Of a stretch of DNA of 64,000 bases, positions 17,028 through 26,050 are shown piece by piece. Location of the stretch: NCBI RefSeq assembly GCF_028609865.1, contig NZ_CP063194.1, forward strand, positions 620,001-684,000, given 5' to 3'. The notes beneath the pieces are model-generated. The model was not told the origin of the DNA. It was given only the letters and a program-made list of their open reading frames with translations, and searched no databases. Numbering within the stretch: position 1 is the stretch's first letter; each line of letters starts with the position of its first letter. The translations under genes and the position numbers were made by a program. The DNA is from Corynebacterium jeddahense. GTDB taxonomy: Bacteria > Actinomycetota > Actinomycetes > Mycobacteriales > Mycobacteriaceae.

Positions 17028-17143
17028 GGAACGAATCACGGCTCCACCAGAGCCTGGGCTACCGCACCCCGGCTGAAGTCGAAGCCGAATTTTGGGAACA
17101 CCACCCCAGTCGAGAAATAATGGAAACCAAGGCAAATGCCTAG
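17028..17143 (+). pseudogene. IS3-family orfB C-terminal remnant
   Basis: WNESRLHQSLGYRTPAEVEA followed by EFWEHH is the standard C-terminal end of IS3/IS150-type transposases (the 'hqsLgyrtPae' motif). Everything upstream is missing, as the fragment begins at the IS256 junction. Confidence 0.78.
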
Positions 17144-17510
17144 GAACAAAACCCGGCGCACTTCATACCGCAGCCGGGGGTTGACCGGCGAGAGTCCAGA
17201 AGCGGAGTCGGGTTGCGCCAACGCCACCTATACGATGACCGAAAATGAATGACGGTACCACCTACCTGGAAACCCGGTACCAACTACGCGGATTACCGGT
17301 ACCAACTACGTCGAAACGGCAAACGTGAGGAGCGCGGACAATTCGTTAGCGGAGTCGTTCAACGTGTCACTGAAGCGGGCAGGCCTTCGGGATGAGTCTG
17401 CCCCCAGTCAGTTGGTGTGCCGCCGGATCAGCTACACAGGCCATCGTGAAAATCCCTGTGTCCACTTTCGGGGGCTATTTCACCGTCCTACGGGGCCTAT
17501 TCTTCTCCAG
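17144..17510. other. IS remnant region
   Basis: No intact gene. It holds the direct repeat shared with 12640-12690 (17170-17215), IS21-type GGTACCAACTACG motifs at 17255-17310, and a scrap reading SADNSLAESFNVSLKR at about 17330-17380, the catalytic-Glu region of another IS3-type transposase. This is the graveyard between the exporter module and the mobilization genes. Confidence 0.6.
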
Positions 17511-18470
17511 CTAGTCGCGGCCCCCGATCCATTTCGCGGCAAGGTAGACCATCGGGCTGACGATAAGTCCCATGACCGCCAATGTGACGATCAACCAGCC
17601 TACGGTCCCGTACCACGTCTCAGCGCCAGCGACGTAGCTCCAGAGTGTCCCTAGACCGTCAGGGATGCCGAGGAACGTCATGACACCTACGCCGAGACCA
17701 CCAATGGCTACAAAGCCCACGCTTGCCAGAAGGGCCGCCAGGACGGACCACAAGGCGAACCTCTTGGTGTTGTCGATCCTCGCGGTGTCCTTTTCGATGG
17801 CCTCAGCCAGCTCCAGCCTCTCGGTGCTTACCTTCTCCAGCGCTTTCGAGAGCCGGGCGCGCTCCTTCTCCAACCGTGAAACGGCTGCGTTGACCGTGTT
17901 GTCGATGTCGGCCTGGACACGCCTGAACGATTCGTTAACTACAGGCCGAATGTCAGAACTCAGGCTCGTCGTTAACTGCCTGGTTAAGCCTCGCGATACG
18001 CTCGTCGCGCTTTCGTCGCTGAGCCTCACCGGATGTTTCGAGACTTCCAGAGTTGCTCGGTACATCACCGCCAGATCGCCCAGTGTCTTCTGAATGTTCC
18101 TCATCGCAGGGCCTATATCCGCCAGCATGCTGACCAGGCTGCTTATTGTCTGCGCCACTGCTTTCTGAGCTTGGTCGTACTCCTTCGTCCCGACCGTCGT
18201 CTGGGCGAGTTTTTTCAGCTGCTTGTCGAGCTTCTGCTGCTGCTCGGACAACGTGTTCAGTTCCGTCTCCGAGGCCGCGATGCTCGAAATCCTGTTCTCT
18301 AGTTCGTCCATCGCTTCGAGCGCGGCGGCCATCCTCGCTGAGTCTTTCAAGCGCTGATCCTCCATAGTCTCCAGAACCTCCAGGACGGGGTCGAGACTCT
18401 CGTCGAGGTACGTCTCCAGAGCCTGCTGCTGCAGTCCGGTGAATACTTGATCGGTCACTGTTGTTCTCAC
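17511..18470 (-). CDS. MobB-like mobilization accessory protein, membrane-anchored
   Basis: About 319 residues from GTG 18470 (another GTG is at 18458). A long helical/coiled-coil N-terminal part (TELNTLSEQQQKLDKQLKKL and later ARLSKALEKVSTERLELAEA) is followed by two or three C-terminal transmembrane segments. It overlaps the 3' end of the relaxase gene in a different frame by over 500 bases, the overlapping mob-gene arrangement seen in plasmids. The role is inferred: tethering the relaxosome to the membrane or helping the transfer apparatus. Confidence 0.65.
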   Translation of the reverse strand: MRTTVTDQVFTGLQQQALETYLDESLDPVLEVLETMEDQRLKDSARMAAALEAMDELENRISSIAASETELNTLSEQQQKLDKQLKKLAQTTVGTKEYDQAQKAVAQTISSLVSMLADIGPAMRNIQKTLGDLAVMYRATLEVSKHPVRLSDESATSVSRGLTRQLTTSLSSDIRPVVNESFRRVQADIDNTVNAAVSRLEKERARLSKALEKVSTERLELAEAIEKDTARIDNTKRFALWSVLAALLASVGFVAIGGLGVGVMTFLGIPDGLGTLWSYVAGAETWYGTVGWLIVTLAVMGLIVSPMVYLAAKWIGGRD

Positions 18471-19452
18471 TTTCTTTGATCTTCTTAAGTCGTTCAATTC
18501 GCGTTTGGCGTGCCAGCGTTGCCGCCTGTTGTGCCTGGGCCTCGGCGATACGGTCGCGCAGACCGTTGGCGGTGTAGCCGGGGCCAGATTTCGAGCCTGC
18601 GTCCGCTGCTTTTCGCTTGCGGCTGCGACCCTTCGGTGTGCGTGTCGTGTAGACGGCCTCCTCGCCGTCGTCATCGACCAAGCCGATGCTCAGATCACCG
18701 TCCGTTGACCTCAGAGAGAGGTCGTACTCGGCGGCGATCTCGTGGGCCTTCTGCAGTCCATCCGGGGCAGTGAGCACTCGCTCGTCACCCACGAGCGCAT
18801 CGACGCGCTTGCGCAGGAAGTCTGCCCAGGTTTCACCGGTGAGTTCGCTGATTTCCAGACCGGTGGAGTCGATGCTCTTACCGTCTCGGAGCGCCATTCG
18901 TTCAGCACGTCGGAGCTTGACGAACCCCTCCGGCTGCAGCGTCCGCATACCCCAGCTGTTCATTACGTTGTCGTTAATGGTTTTGACAGCGTGCCAGTTG
19001 CTTGCACGCCTGGGCGCTGCCTTTCCAGTATTCACGTCGTGGTTCAACAGGATGATGTGGTTGTGGACGCACCCCGACTTGCTGTCGGTGTGGGTTGCCA
19101 CCACATACGGAGAGCCAGGTGCCAGGCGCTGCGCAAGTTTCACGCCCATGGCGTTGGCTTTCTGTACGTCTGCGGGATTGTCTTTATCGAGTTCATCGCG
19201 CGACCACGACTGCACTATGGTGATGGCCCGATTGCTGCGATTGCTGTAGCGATCCATGATCTCATTGCCGGAGTCGATGAACTCAACCCCAGCCCAGCGA
19301 CCGTCACTGTCGTTTACCATTTCGCCACCGCAGGAGACGGCCAGGGCTGCTGCGCGGACCCGGCCAGCTTTCGCGTTCGGTCGAGAACCGTAAACGGCGT
19401 AAACGACAGGTGATGAGACGCTCTTTGACCTATCCACCGTTGTGACTGACAT
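17953..19452 (-). CDS. mobA: MOBP-type relaxase/mobilization nuclease
   Basis: A 499-residue relaxase. The signature HxDxxxxxxHxHxxxxN is visible in HTDSKSGCVHNHIILLN (about residues 121-137), the metal-binding histidines that support cleavage at oriT by an upstream tyrosine. The C-terminal 170 residues are Arg/Gly/Glu-rich and disordered, and overlap the MobB-like gene in another frame. The start at ATG 19452 overlaps the end of the MobC-like gene. It would nick oriT and let the element be mobilized by a helper conjugation system. Confidence 0.87.
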   Translation of the reverse strand: MSVTTVDRSKSVSSPVVYAVYGSRPNAKAGRVRAAALAVSCGGEMVNDSDGRWAGVEFIDSGNEIMDRYSNRSNRAITIVQSWSRDELDKDNPADVQKANAMGVKLAQRLAPGSPYVVATHTDSKSGCVHNHIILLNHDVNTGKAAPRRASNWHAVKTINDNVMNSWGMRTLQPEGFVKLRRAERMALRDGKSIDSTGLEISELTGETWADFLRKRVDALVGDERVLTAPDGLQKAHEIAAEYDLSLRSTDGDLSIGLVDDDGEEAVYTTRTPKGRSRKRKAADAGSKSGPGYTANGLRDRIAEAQAQQAATLARQTRIERLKKIKESENNSDRSSIHRTAAAGSGDVPRRESRPRPGGSGDYGGSALERLSEDGRRARSDGRTREQDFEHRGLGDGTEHVVRAAAEARQAAEKTRPDDGRDEGVRPSSESSGADNKQPGQHAGGYRPCDEEHSEDTGRSGGDVPSNSGSLETSGEAQRRKRDERIARLNQAVNDEPEF

Positions 19453-19804
19453 ACTTACTCACCACCCTTTTGAGCCGACGCAACTCTTCCTGAGCGTGGA
19501 GCATGATGCCGACCAACTCAGCGTCGCCGGACATGTGCGCTAGACGCACGAGTTGGTTGATGTTCACGCCGATGCTGTTTATCTCTTTCCAGAGCCGTCT
19601 CACGCCGTTCTGGAAATCCTCGGGAGGATCGCTCTTTCGATCAGTAAATCCTCTTGGCAGGCGGTGCTTGAGTATGTAGATTGACAAACGCATGACCTCC
19701 GCAGGGGTCAGGTTTGCCTGTTTAGAAATCTCGCTGACGATGTCCCACTGCTCGGCATCGAGCCGCAGTGTCAATCGCTTCTTAACCGGTCCGTCTAACT
19801 CCAT
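19430..19804 (-). CDS. mobC: MobC-like relaxosome accessory protein
   Basis: A 124-residue protein with an RHH-like N-terminus (KKRLTLRLDAEQWDIVSEIS, ANLTPAEVMR) and the MobC segment LWKEINSIGVNINQLVRLAH. MobC proteins bind oriT and help the relaxase. ATG 19804 is preferred over the TTG at 19807 because AAGGA lies at proper spacing. It overlaps the relaxase start by 23 bases, indicating translational coupling. Confidence 0.8.
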   Translation of the reverse strand: MELDGPVKKRLTLRLDAEQWDIVSEISKQANLTPAEVMRLSIYILKHRLPRGFTDRKSDPPEDFQNGVRRLWKEINSIGVNINQLVRLAHMSGDAELVGIMLHAQEELRRLKRVVSKYVSHNGG

Positions 19805-19809
19805 CAAAA

Positions 19810-20000
19810 AGTCCTTCTGTCCTAATGCGTCTTCGTGCTGTAGATCTCCCAGCTCGCTTACGCGAGCCGGGAGGTGGAACGTGCTTAGCGCACGCTCCGA
19901 GCGATGACCGTCAGTCCGACCGCTCCGCGCTCGTCCTGCACTGGTAATCGTCGGAGACGGCTTTTAAGCACGTTCGGCCAGCATCGCCCTGAGCACCTCC
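19810..20000. other. Candidate oriT region
   Basis: Noncoding DNA between the mobC-like start and upstream small genes. It contains an 11/12-bp inverted repeat CTCCCAGCTCGC-ttac-GCGAGCCGGGAG (19846-19873) and a second small hairpin GTGC/GCAC (19881-19892). MOBP oriTs usually lie right upstream of mobC with such repeats. The nick site cannot be located by eye. Confidence 0.45.
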
Positions 20001-20065
20001 GGCGCTCACCCGGCTGGCGCCGGGCCTTCGGGGGGCGGCTGGCAAGGGGAGGCCCCCTTGACCCC

Positions 20066-20389
20066 CTAATCTGACCCGCCTGTCGGCTGGTCAGCATCTC
20101 CCGTTGGTCGCTCCGCTCCCACCGGCTCTGCTTCACCGCGTGGGTCGTCGGATGCGATCGTTCCGACCACCTCAAGCCCCAGCGCGGCGAGCAACTCCGC
20201 GACATTCCGGTCGCGGTATGCCGCCCACTCGGAAGCAGGTTTCTCGGCGGCGTCGGCCAGCACTCGGCCAAGCTCCATCAGGAGCTTGTCCTGCTGTTCC
20301 TTCTCACGCCGCTTGGCTTCCTCGCGAGCGCGCTTCTCAGCCTCGATTCGCTCCAGAGCGATCTCGATTTTCGTTTTCTTCGTCACCAT
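20066..20389 (-). CDS. Small coiled-coil protein of the mob region
   Basis: 107 residues from ATG 20389 (GGAG upstream). The N-terminal half is Lys/Glu/Arg-rich coiled coil (ALERIEAEKRAREEAKRREK); the C-terminal half is acidic and Pro/Gly-rich. It is co-directional with the mob genes and 2 bases downstream of the 112-aa gene. A conserved plasmid-type accessory protein of unknown role. Confidence 0.55.
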   Translation of the reverse strand: MVTKKTKIEIALERIEAEKRAREEAKRREKEQQDKLLMELGRVLADAAEKPASEWAAYRDRNVAELLAALGLEVVGTIASDDPRGEAEPVGAERPTGDADQPTGGSD

Positions 20390-20391
20390 GT

Positions 20392-20730
20392 TTAGAACTC
20401 CATTTCAATGTCGTTATGGCTCTTTGATGACGACCTCCGCGAAGTCATCGACTGGGACACCACCGCCTGCTTGCGGCGGCGGTTATTGGTCTTCTGGCGC
20501 GAATCCTGAGAGGCTTTGATGACGTCCTTGGCGACACCTTGGACATCGCGTTCGGCTGAAGCAACGGGCGCTCCTTCAGACACCTCGCGCATGTCATTCT
20601 CGGCTTGCGCAGCCTTCGCGGCCAGCTGCTGCCAGTCGGCACCGAGCACACCAGCTGTCTCGGGGGTTAGAGGTTGCTTTGATCGCTTACCGGTCACGCT
20701 TTCTGTCACTGTTGAAGTCAGGTTGCCCAT
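20392..20730 (-). CDS. Hypothetical protein (112 aa) of the mob region
   Basis: ATG 20730 with AAGGAG at good spacing. A polar protein with a basic C-terminal stretch (NNRRRKQ) suggesting nucleic-acid contact. It forms an apparent operon with the coiled-coil gene. No family recognised. Confidence 0.5.
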   Translation of the reverse strand: MGNLTSTVTESVTGKRSKQPLTPETAGVLGADWQQLAAKAAQAENDMREVSEGAPVASAERDVQGVAKDVIKASQDSRQKTNNRRRKQAVVSQSMTSRRSSSKSHNDIEMEF

Positions 20731-20821
20731 GACTGATTTCTCCTTAATTCAGAGTTGTTTTGGAATGTTGCGCAGGACTCCCGAGGCGGTCCACGGGTGC
20801 GCTGAGCGATAGACACATCGA

Positions 20822-21529
20822 TCACCCCAATCCCTCAGATTCGATGTGCTCCAGAAAAGCCCACAACTCATCTAGATCTAGGTCCTTGAGGACATACTCA
20901 CGACGAGATTTCTTGTACAAGTGGTCCCATTGATTACGGGTAAAGTCCCCGAGTCCCAACGAGGAAAGCCACGCGATCTTGTCGGATACTTTCAAACGGG
21001 AACTAGCAAGTACGGGGACATGGAGTAGTCCCTCGTGGTGGGCGACGACAAGCTCAGCGAGCAAGGCAGATTCATGTGTACGCACGCGTCTACCAGTGGC
21101 AGACTCCACACGCTTCTTAAACGTCAGCCAATCACTTTCAGTGCGCAGACAGCCAGTGGGCCGGTCATCGCCGTATGTGCCGGGCCGCATGTTTTGAATG
21201 CGCACCGCAACCCCACGAGCATGCAAACACTCATCCATATCGGCCCAAGGGGCAGTGTCGAAACCACAAATCTCATGCCCAAGGACGACATCGACTCGAC
21301 GGTCATCAAGCAGCGGGCGACGCTTTAAGTCAAAGTCGTTCGACGAGTTCTCAACAGTGCGTTCTTCCATAAAGAAGTCGACTCGTTCGGTCGCATGCGA
21401 CAGCTCGCGAAAATTCGGTTTATAGTCATAGACGTTGTCAATTTTCCCCTCGCGTGACAGCACAGTTTCGATGTACCAACGGCGCTCTTCAGCACTGCCA
21501 CGCTTTATGCTTTTGGGGTCGAAAGATTC
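20822..21529 (-). pseudogene. Family B DNA polymerase, C-terminal piece (after frameshift)
   Basis: 235 codons that continue the polymerase frame after a one-base slip at the G5 run 21529-21533. It reads GESFDPKSIKRGSAEERRWY first and ends with EHIESEGLG before the stop at 20822. It corresponds to the thumb/C-terminal region. Adding one G in the run joins it to the 21505-22884 piece. If expressed separately (an internal start exists at 21463), it would have no catalytic motif. Confidence 0.72.
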
Positions 21530-22884
21530 CCCCTCGCGAGAACACCACAGTCCTCCAAGGACGCATTAGCGCGCGTTGAGAAATTCAACAGATCAGACTG
21601 CTCGTGTTTAACCTCCCAAACACGATCATCACCGGTGAGCGCGACACGAGATTCACGGAGCACGTCAGCAATTCCGAAGAGTTCGAGCTTCTCCAGAGAC
21701 GCGACCGGAGAAATCAAACCGTCAGTAGTCACCGAATACACTTCAACCTCGTTGCAAGCGGCAATCAGCGCGGCGCGCACGAGGCTGGTCGTCATCGCGG
21801 CGTGATACGGCGAGGTGATCGCAGAACCACCGACGTTTTCAGATTCCTGATCCCAAGCGTTCCAAGCGTGCTGTTCCTGCAAGTCTTGCGCTAATTTCCC
21901 ATAAACAGAGTTGGTCGCAACCTTGATGGTTTTCTCTTCGAGAGAACCCTTACCGAACACCTTTTTCGCAGTGCCACGGTCGATAACCATCCGCTTTAGG
22001 GAGTGGCGCAGCGACATGGAGAGTTGACGATTCTCGTCGGGGCCAACCTCAAGCAGGTGCAGTACGTAACCAATTTGCACCTCAACCCGAGCGCCAAGCT
22101 TCAGCGCAAGCAACAACTCAGGCCCGCAACACCACACACCCTGCTTCTCATCAGGGTCAGAGCGATGCGACGACAACGGGTAGAAAAGCGAACTTTCATG
22201 ATTAATCGGCAATGATGGCTGTCGAACATCCTCCGGGAAGTCGAATTCCACCCACGCGACCAATGGTGTCTGATAGCCATATTCAGCAAAGTCATCAAGG
22301 GTCAACTCACGGTTCTTGATGACGTGCTTGATACACCCGTCGGGGTGGGCGAAGTCAACGTCGTACAAAGACCCCATACCGGTCGGATAGGCAGACTGAA
22401 GGTCATGGTCGTAGGTCTTTTTCGGGAAATACCCAACAGACAGGCACCCGTTAAACCCACCGTGATACGCGGATGCAAACGCGGCGAGCGCCTGAGCTGC
22501 GGCACCATCTAAGGGTTCCAAACCGCGAACGTCGTAATAGCTCAACCGAGAGCTGTCATCTTCGGACCCTTCCACAACAGTCTTAGAAACTTTGCGAAGC
22601 CCTTGGAAGTGCTTTTGAAAGAGGCGGTTACACCCTTCAACCAGTTTTAACGGCGGAATAAAACCGGCAGACACCCAATAATTGAGAATGCCATCACGGG
22701 CAGCGGCAGCACCACCAGATGAAATTGTTACGGGAGGGGTGCAGTTAACGCCCCAGACCATGCGGAGATACTCAACCACGATGACCGCGTCGTTTACACC
22801 ATATTCAAGGAATCGAGGCAGATCCTCGCGTGCCATTCGACTCATGTCAGTGATCGACTCACCCACATCGAGTTTCGGTACACC
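21505..22884 (-). pseudogene. Family B DNA polymerase, palm/fingers piece (pipolin-type PolB)
   Basis: This piece carries the polymerase core. YHGGFNG corresponds to the Y-GG/A motif, DHDLQSAYPTG is motif A, KVATNSVYGKL is motif B, and VYSVTTDGLIS is motif C, with T-T-D-G in place of the usual D-T-D-S. Exonuclease motif III (YGVND) lies at the beginning. It is cut off at 22884 by the IS21-type insertion and joins exactly to the N-terminal piece ending at 26914 when one 6-bp target copy is removed. Frame continuity, motifs and neighbours suggest a primer-independent PolB, now inactivated. Confidence 0.8.
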
Positions 22885-22980
22885 TGTGTTTTGTCAAGTT
22901 GTTGTAGGCCATTTCGGCTCGGATTTTTAGGCCAGGTCTGCACGGTTTTGGGCCGTTTAAGCGTTACTGGGGTTTCGGGG

Positions 22981-23715
22981 TTATTTCATGAGGGCGTTGG
23001 CCATGCGGTAGGACTGGCCGGTGAAGGTGATCATGCGGCCGTGGTGGACGATGCGGTCGATCGCTGCTGCTGCCATGTCGTCGTTGCCGAAGACTTGGCC
23101 CCATTGGGAAAACGCGAGGTTGGTTGTGATGATCAGGCTGCGTTGTTCGTAAGCGTCGGCGATGGCTTGGAACAACAGTCTTGCCCCGTCGGTGTCGATG
23201 GGGATGTATCCGAGTTCGTCGATGACGAGGAGTTCGTTTTTGCCCAGAGCTGTGAGCTCTTTATCGAGCCTGCCTGCGTGTTTCGCGTTGCGTAGATGGT
23301 CGACAAGTCCGGCGGCGGTGAAGAATCTTGCGGGGATGCCTTGCAGGCACGCTTGGGTGACGAGTGCGATAGCGAGATGTGTTTTCCCGGTGCCGACATC
23401 ACCGTAGAAGACGAGGTCTTCACTGCCGTTGAGAAACTCGAGTGTGGTGAGGTGTTCGCGGGTGATGTCGGCTGGCAGGGTGACCGGTGACCAGTCGTAG
23501 CTGTCGAGGGTTTTGCGTACCGGGACACGCGCGCGGTGCATCAGGCGGCGCGCTCTGGATGCGGCCCTGGATTCAAGCTCCGCTTCGAAGAGCTCAATGA
23601 GGATGTCGCATTGGCGTGGGGTGGCATGGTCTGCGCATTCGCGTAGTACGGCGGTGGTGAGGTAGAGCTGGCGGCCAAGTGCGACAACGCGATCTTTGGG
23701 GGTTGGGGTGGTCAC
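22981..23715 (-). CDS. istB: IS21 family helper ATPase IstB
   Basis: A 244-residue AAA+ ATPase: Walker A GDVGTGKTH, Walker B LLVIDELGY and sensor region SLIITTNLAFSQW. It assists the IstA transposase in IS21 transposition. The start at 23715 overlaps the istA end by four bases (translational coupling). Confidence 0.92.
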   Translation of the reverse strand: MTTPTPKDRVVALGRQLYLTTAVLRECADHATPRQCDILIELFEAELESRAASRARRLMHRARVPVRKTLDSYDWSPVTLPADITREHLTTLEFLNGSEDLVFYGDVGTGKTHLAIALVTQACLQGIPARFFTAAGLVDHLRNAKHAGRLDKELTALGKNELLVIDELGYIPIDTDGARLLFQAIADAYEQRSLIITTNLAFSQWGQVFGNDDMAAAAIDRIVHHGRMITFTGQSYRMANALMK

Positions 23716-24609
23716 TTTGCGGTTGCCTCCGCATGCTGTGAGGTGGTGGTTGTGGTGGCAAGGAGCTGGTCATAGGTGGTGAGGTTCGCTCTGCTGTGTT
23801 GTGTTGGTGGTGGGGCGCTGTAGCGTGCGGCGATACCCAGATGAGGCCCAGTTGGTTGGGCGTCGGTCTCTAACAGTGCTGCGGCTGCGGTGACGGTGGC
23901 GTCGAATCCGCACTCTGTGGCGGTGGTTTCGGCGTGGGTGAAAAAATCCCGGCGTGTAGCGGCATCCGCCCCGTCGAGGTAGCCCACGACAGCGTCCGGC
24001 ATGTGATGGCGAAGCGGCGAGTTCGTCCACGCCCCGGGTTTCTTCGCTAACCCAGGCAGCAGACTCATCGGGTTGATCACCGTCGAGTCCGCAGTGCCGA
24101 AGACTCTCGGCAGCGCGATGATACGTCTGGTGTCGTCATCTAAGACGGTGACGGTGTCGTGGGACAACTCCAGCGTGACTTGCCTGTTCGCCCAGGCAGG
24201 CCCGACCAGGTAGCGATTGCCGTCTAGCGTGACAACACCGGTTTTGTCGGTGCGGCGCACGTCGAAACGCACCGGGTTAAACCGCACCGACGGGCACGCT
24301 TTAAGCGCATGCTGATCATGTGTGAACAGCTCAGCGACCGTGGCTGCCTTCTTGTAGTGGGTGTGGGTAGCAAACGCGGCGCACCCGGACTCCAAAAGGG
24401 TGTTCAACTCCGCTAGGGAGGCAACTTCCGGCACAGGCACGAGCAGGTTTCGGCGGATGAAGCCGACCGCGTTTTCCACATTGCCTTTCTCATGGCCCGA
24501 ATACGGGTTGCAGTACCGCGCCCGGGTCCTATAGTGCGCTTTGAACGCGGCGAAAAGCTCCGATTCCACCACTTTCGGGCCGACGCGACGCCCGACGGCG
24601 GTCGCGTTA
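23712..24609 (-). pseudogene. istA: istA transposase, C-terminal fragment
   Basis: The downstream part of IstA, resuming with NATAVGRRVGPKVVESEL; GHEKGNVENAVGFIRR carries the catalytic Glu. It is separated from the N-terminal part by the IS256 copy. Joining the two with removal of one TCGCGTTA copy gives an exact 498-codon frame. Confidence 0.88.
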
Positions 24610-26050
24610 GAGAGTGTCCGATTCTTTGTGTGCGGGGGTTTGGTTTACAAGTAGTCCGCGAATCGGTCGGGGTAAGCCACGGCTAGTTGGTTGATGGCTT
24701 GTTTCCACCCGGTGGCTTTCGCTCCTTCAATATAGCCGTTGCATTCAATCTCGCGCTTCGCTTTCCTCGCTCGCTGGGCGGCGCGCTTGTCTTCGATGTT
24801 GCAGATCATCAGCCACAGCGTTTTCAGCGCCGCAGTATCGTTCGGGAATTGGCCCCGGTTACGGGTAGCTTTACGCAATTCAGCATTGAGCGACTCGATC
24901 GAATTCGTGGTGTAGAGCACCCGTCGTGCCGCCGGCGGGAACTGCAGAAACGGCACGAACCGCTCCCACGCATCACGCCAAACTTTGACCGACTGCGGGT
25001 ATTTCCGGCCGAGTTCACTGGTCTCGAACGCATCCAGGCTGGCACGTGCGGTGTCTTCGTTGGCGGCCGTGTAGACCTCACGCAGCGCACGGGAAACTCC
25101 CTTGCGGTCCTGATACGACACCCACCGGTTCGCAGCCCGAATCAGGTGCACAATGCAGGTCTGCACCATCGAATTCGGCCAGGTTGCCTCGACAGCTTCC
25201 GGCAAGCCTTTGAGTCCGTCGCAGCACACGATGAACACGTCCTGGACACCGCGGTTGGCCAGATCCGCGCACACCGATGCCCAGAATGCAGCGCCTTCAT
25301 TGTCCGCGATCCACAATCCCAGGATGTGCTTGATGCCGTCCATGTCGACACCAACCGCCATGTAGCAAGCCTTGTTGACCACGCGGTGGCCATCACGGAT
25401 CTTCACGCGCAGCGCGTCGAGGAAGATCACCGGGTAAAACTCATCGAGCTGACGGTTCTGCCAGATCATGACCTCTTCCAAGACCGCATCGGTAATGGTG
25501 CTGATCGTATCCGGGCTCATATCCACCCCAAGGGTGGTCGCTAAATGGTGCTGAATATCGCGCACGGTCATCCCGCCGGCGTACAGCGAGACGATCATGT
25601 CGTCGAGCTCTGTGAGTCGGCGTGCACCTTTCGGCACCATCCGGGGAGTAAACGTGCCGGCACGATCCCTGGGCACAGTCACTTCCACCGGGCCGTAGCC
25701 AGAATCGACGGTCTTGGTGTACGACCCGTTGCGGTGATTGCTGCCCCGCCCGGTTTCCACCTGGGCTTTCGCCTTGCGGTCGGAATGGCCGTAACCCAAA
25801 TGCGCATCCATCTCCGCCTGCAAACCAGCGTTGATCGATGCCTGCAGCAAGCCTTTGACCAGCTCGCTTGCATCATCAGCCGAGGTCGACAGTTCACTGA
25901 TCAAACTGGCGAGCTCAGGATTTTCCATCAGCTTCTCGCTGATCTCGTTGACCCTCGCCGGGTCATGGTTCTTCTTCGGTGACACCGTAGTCATTATCGG
26001 TGAAACTCCTTCTCAATCAGAGCCTCACACACAAACTTCCTGACACCCTC
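24610..26050 (-). mobile_element. IS256-family insertion sequence (copy 2) inside istA
   Basis: 1441 bp with imperfect terminal repeats (GAGAGTGTCCGATTC and GAGGGTGTCAGGAAG), flanked by a perfect 8-bp duplication TCGCGTTA at 24602-24609 and 26051-26058, the duplication length expected for IS256. Confidence 0.95.
24645..25994 (-). CDS. IS256 family transposase
   Basis: 449 residues, full length, with the same Asp-Asp-Glu blocks as the copy at 15639 (VIFLDALRVKIRD, VCCDGLKGLPEA, TTNSIESLNAEL). It appears intact and could still mobilize both copies. ATG 25994 has AAGGAG upstream. Confidence 0.93.
   Translation of the reverse strand: MTTVSPKKNHDPARVNEISEKLMENPELASLISELSTSADDASELVKGLLQASINAGLQAEMDAHLGYGHSDRKAKAQVETGRGSNHRNGSYTKTVDSGYGPVEVTVPRDRAGTFTPRMVPKGARRLTELDDMIVSLYAGGMTVRDIQHHLATTLGVDMSPDTISTITDAVLEEVMIWQNRQLDEFYPVIFLDALRVKIRDGHRVVNKACYMAVGVDMDGIKHILGLWIADNEGAAFWASVCADLANRGVQDVFIVCCDGLKGLPEAVEATWPNSMVQTCIVHLIRAANRWVSYQDRKGVSRALREVYTAANEDTARASLDAFETSELGRKYPQSVKVWRDAWERFVPFLQFPPAARRVLYTTNSIESLNAELRKATRNRGQFPNDTAALKTLWLMICNIEDKRAAQRARKAKREIECNGYIEGAKATGWKQAINQLAVAYPDRFADYL

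Noticed and set aside
15574..17033. Composite transposon with target duplication around the exporter
   Set aside because: The left IS256 is only a diverged fragment and the right copy has no matching flanks, so simple composite transposition is not supported.
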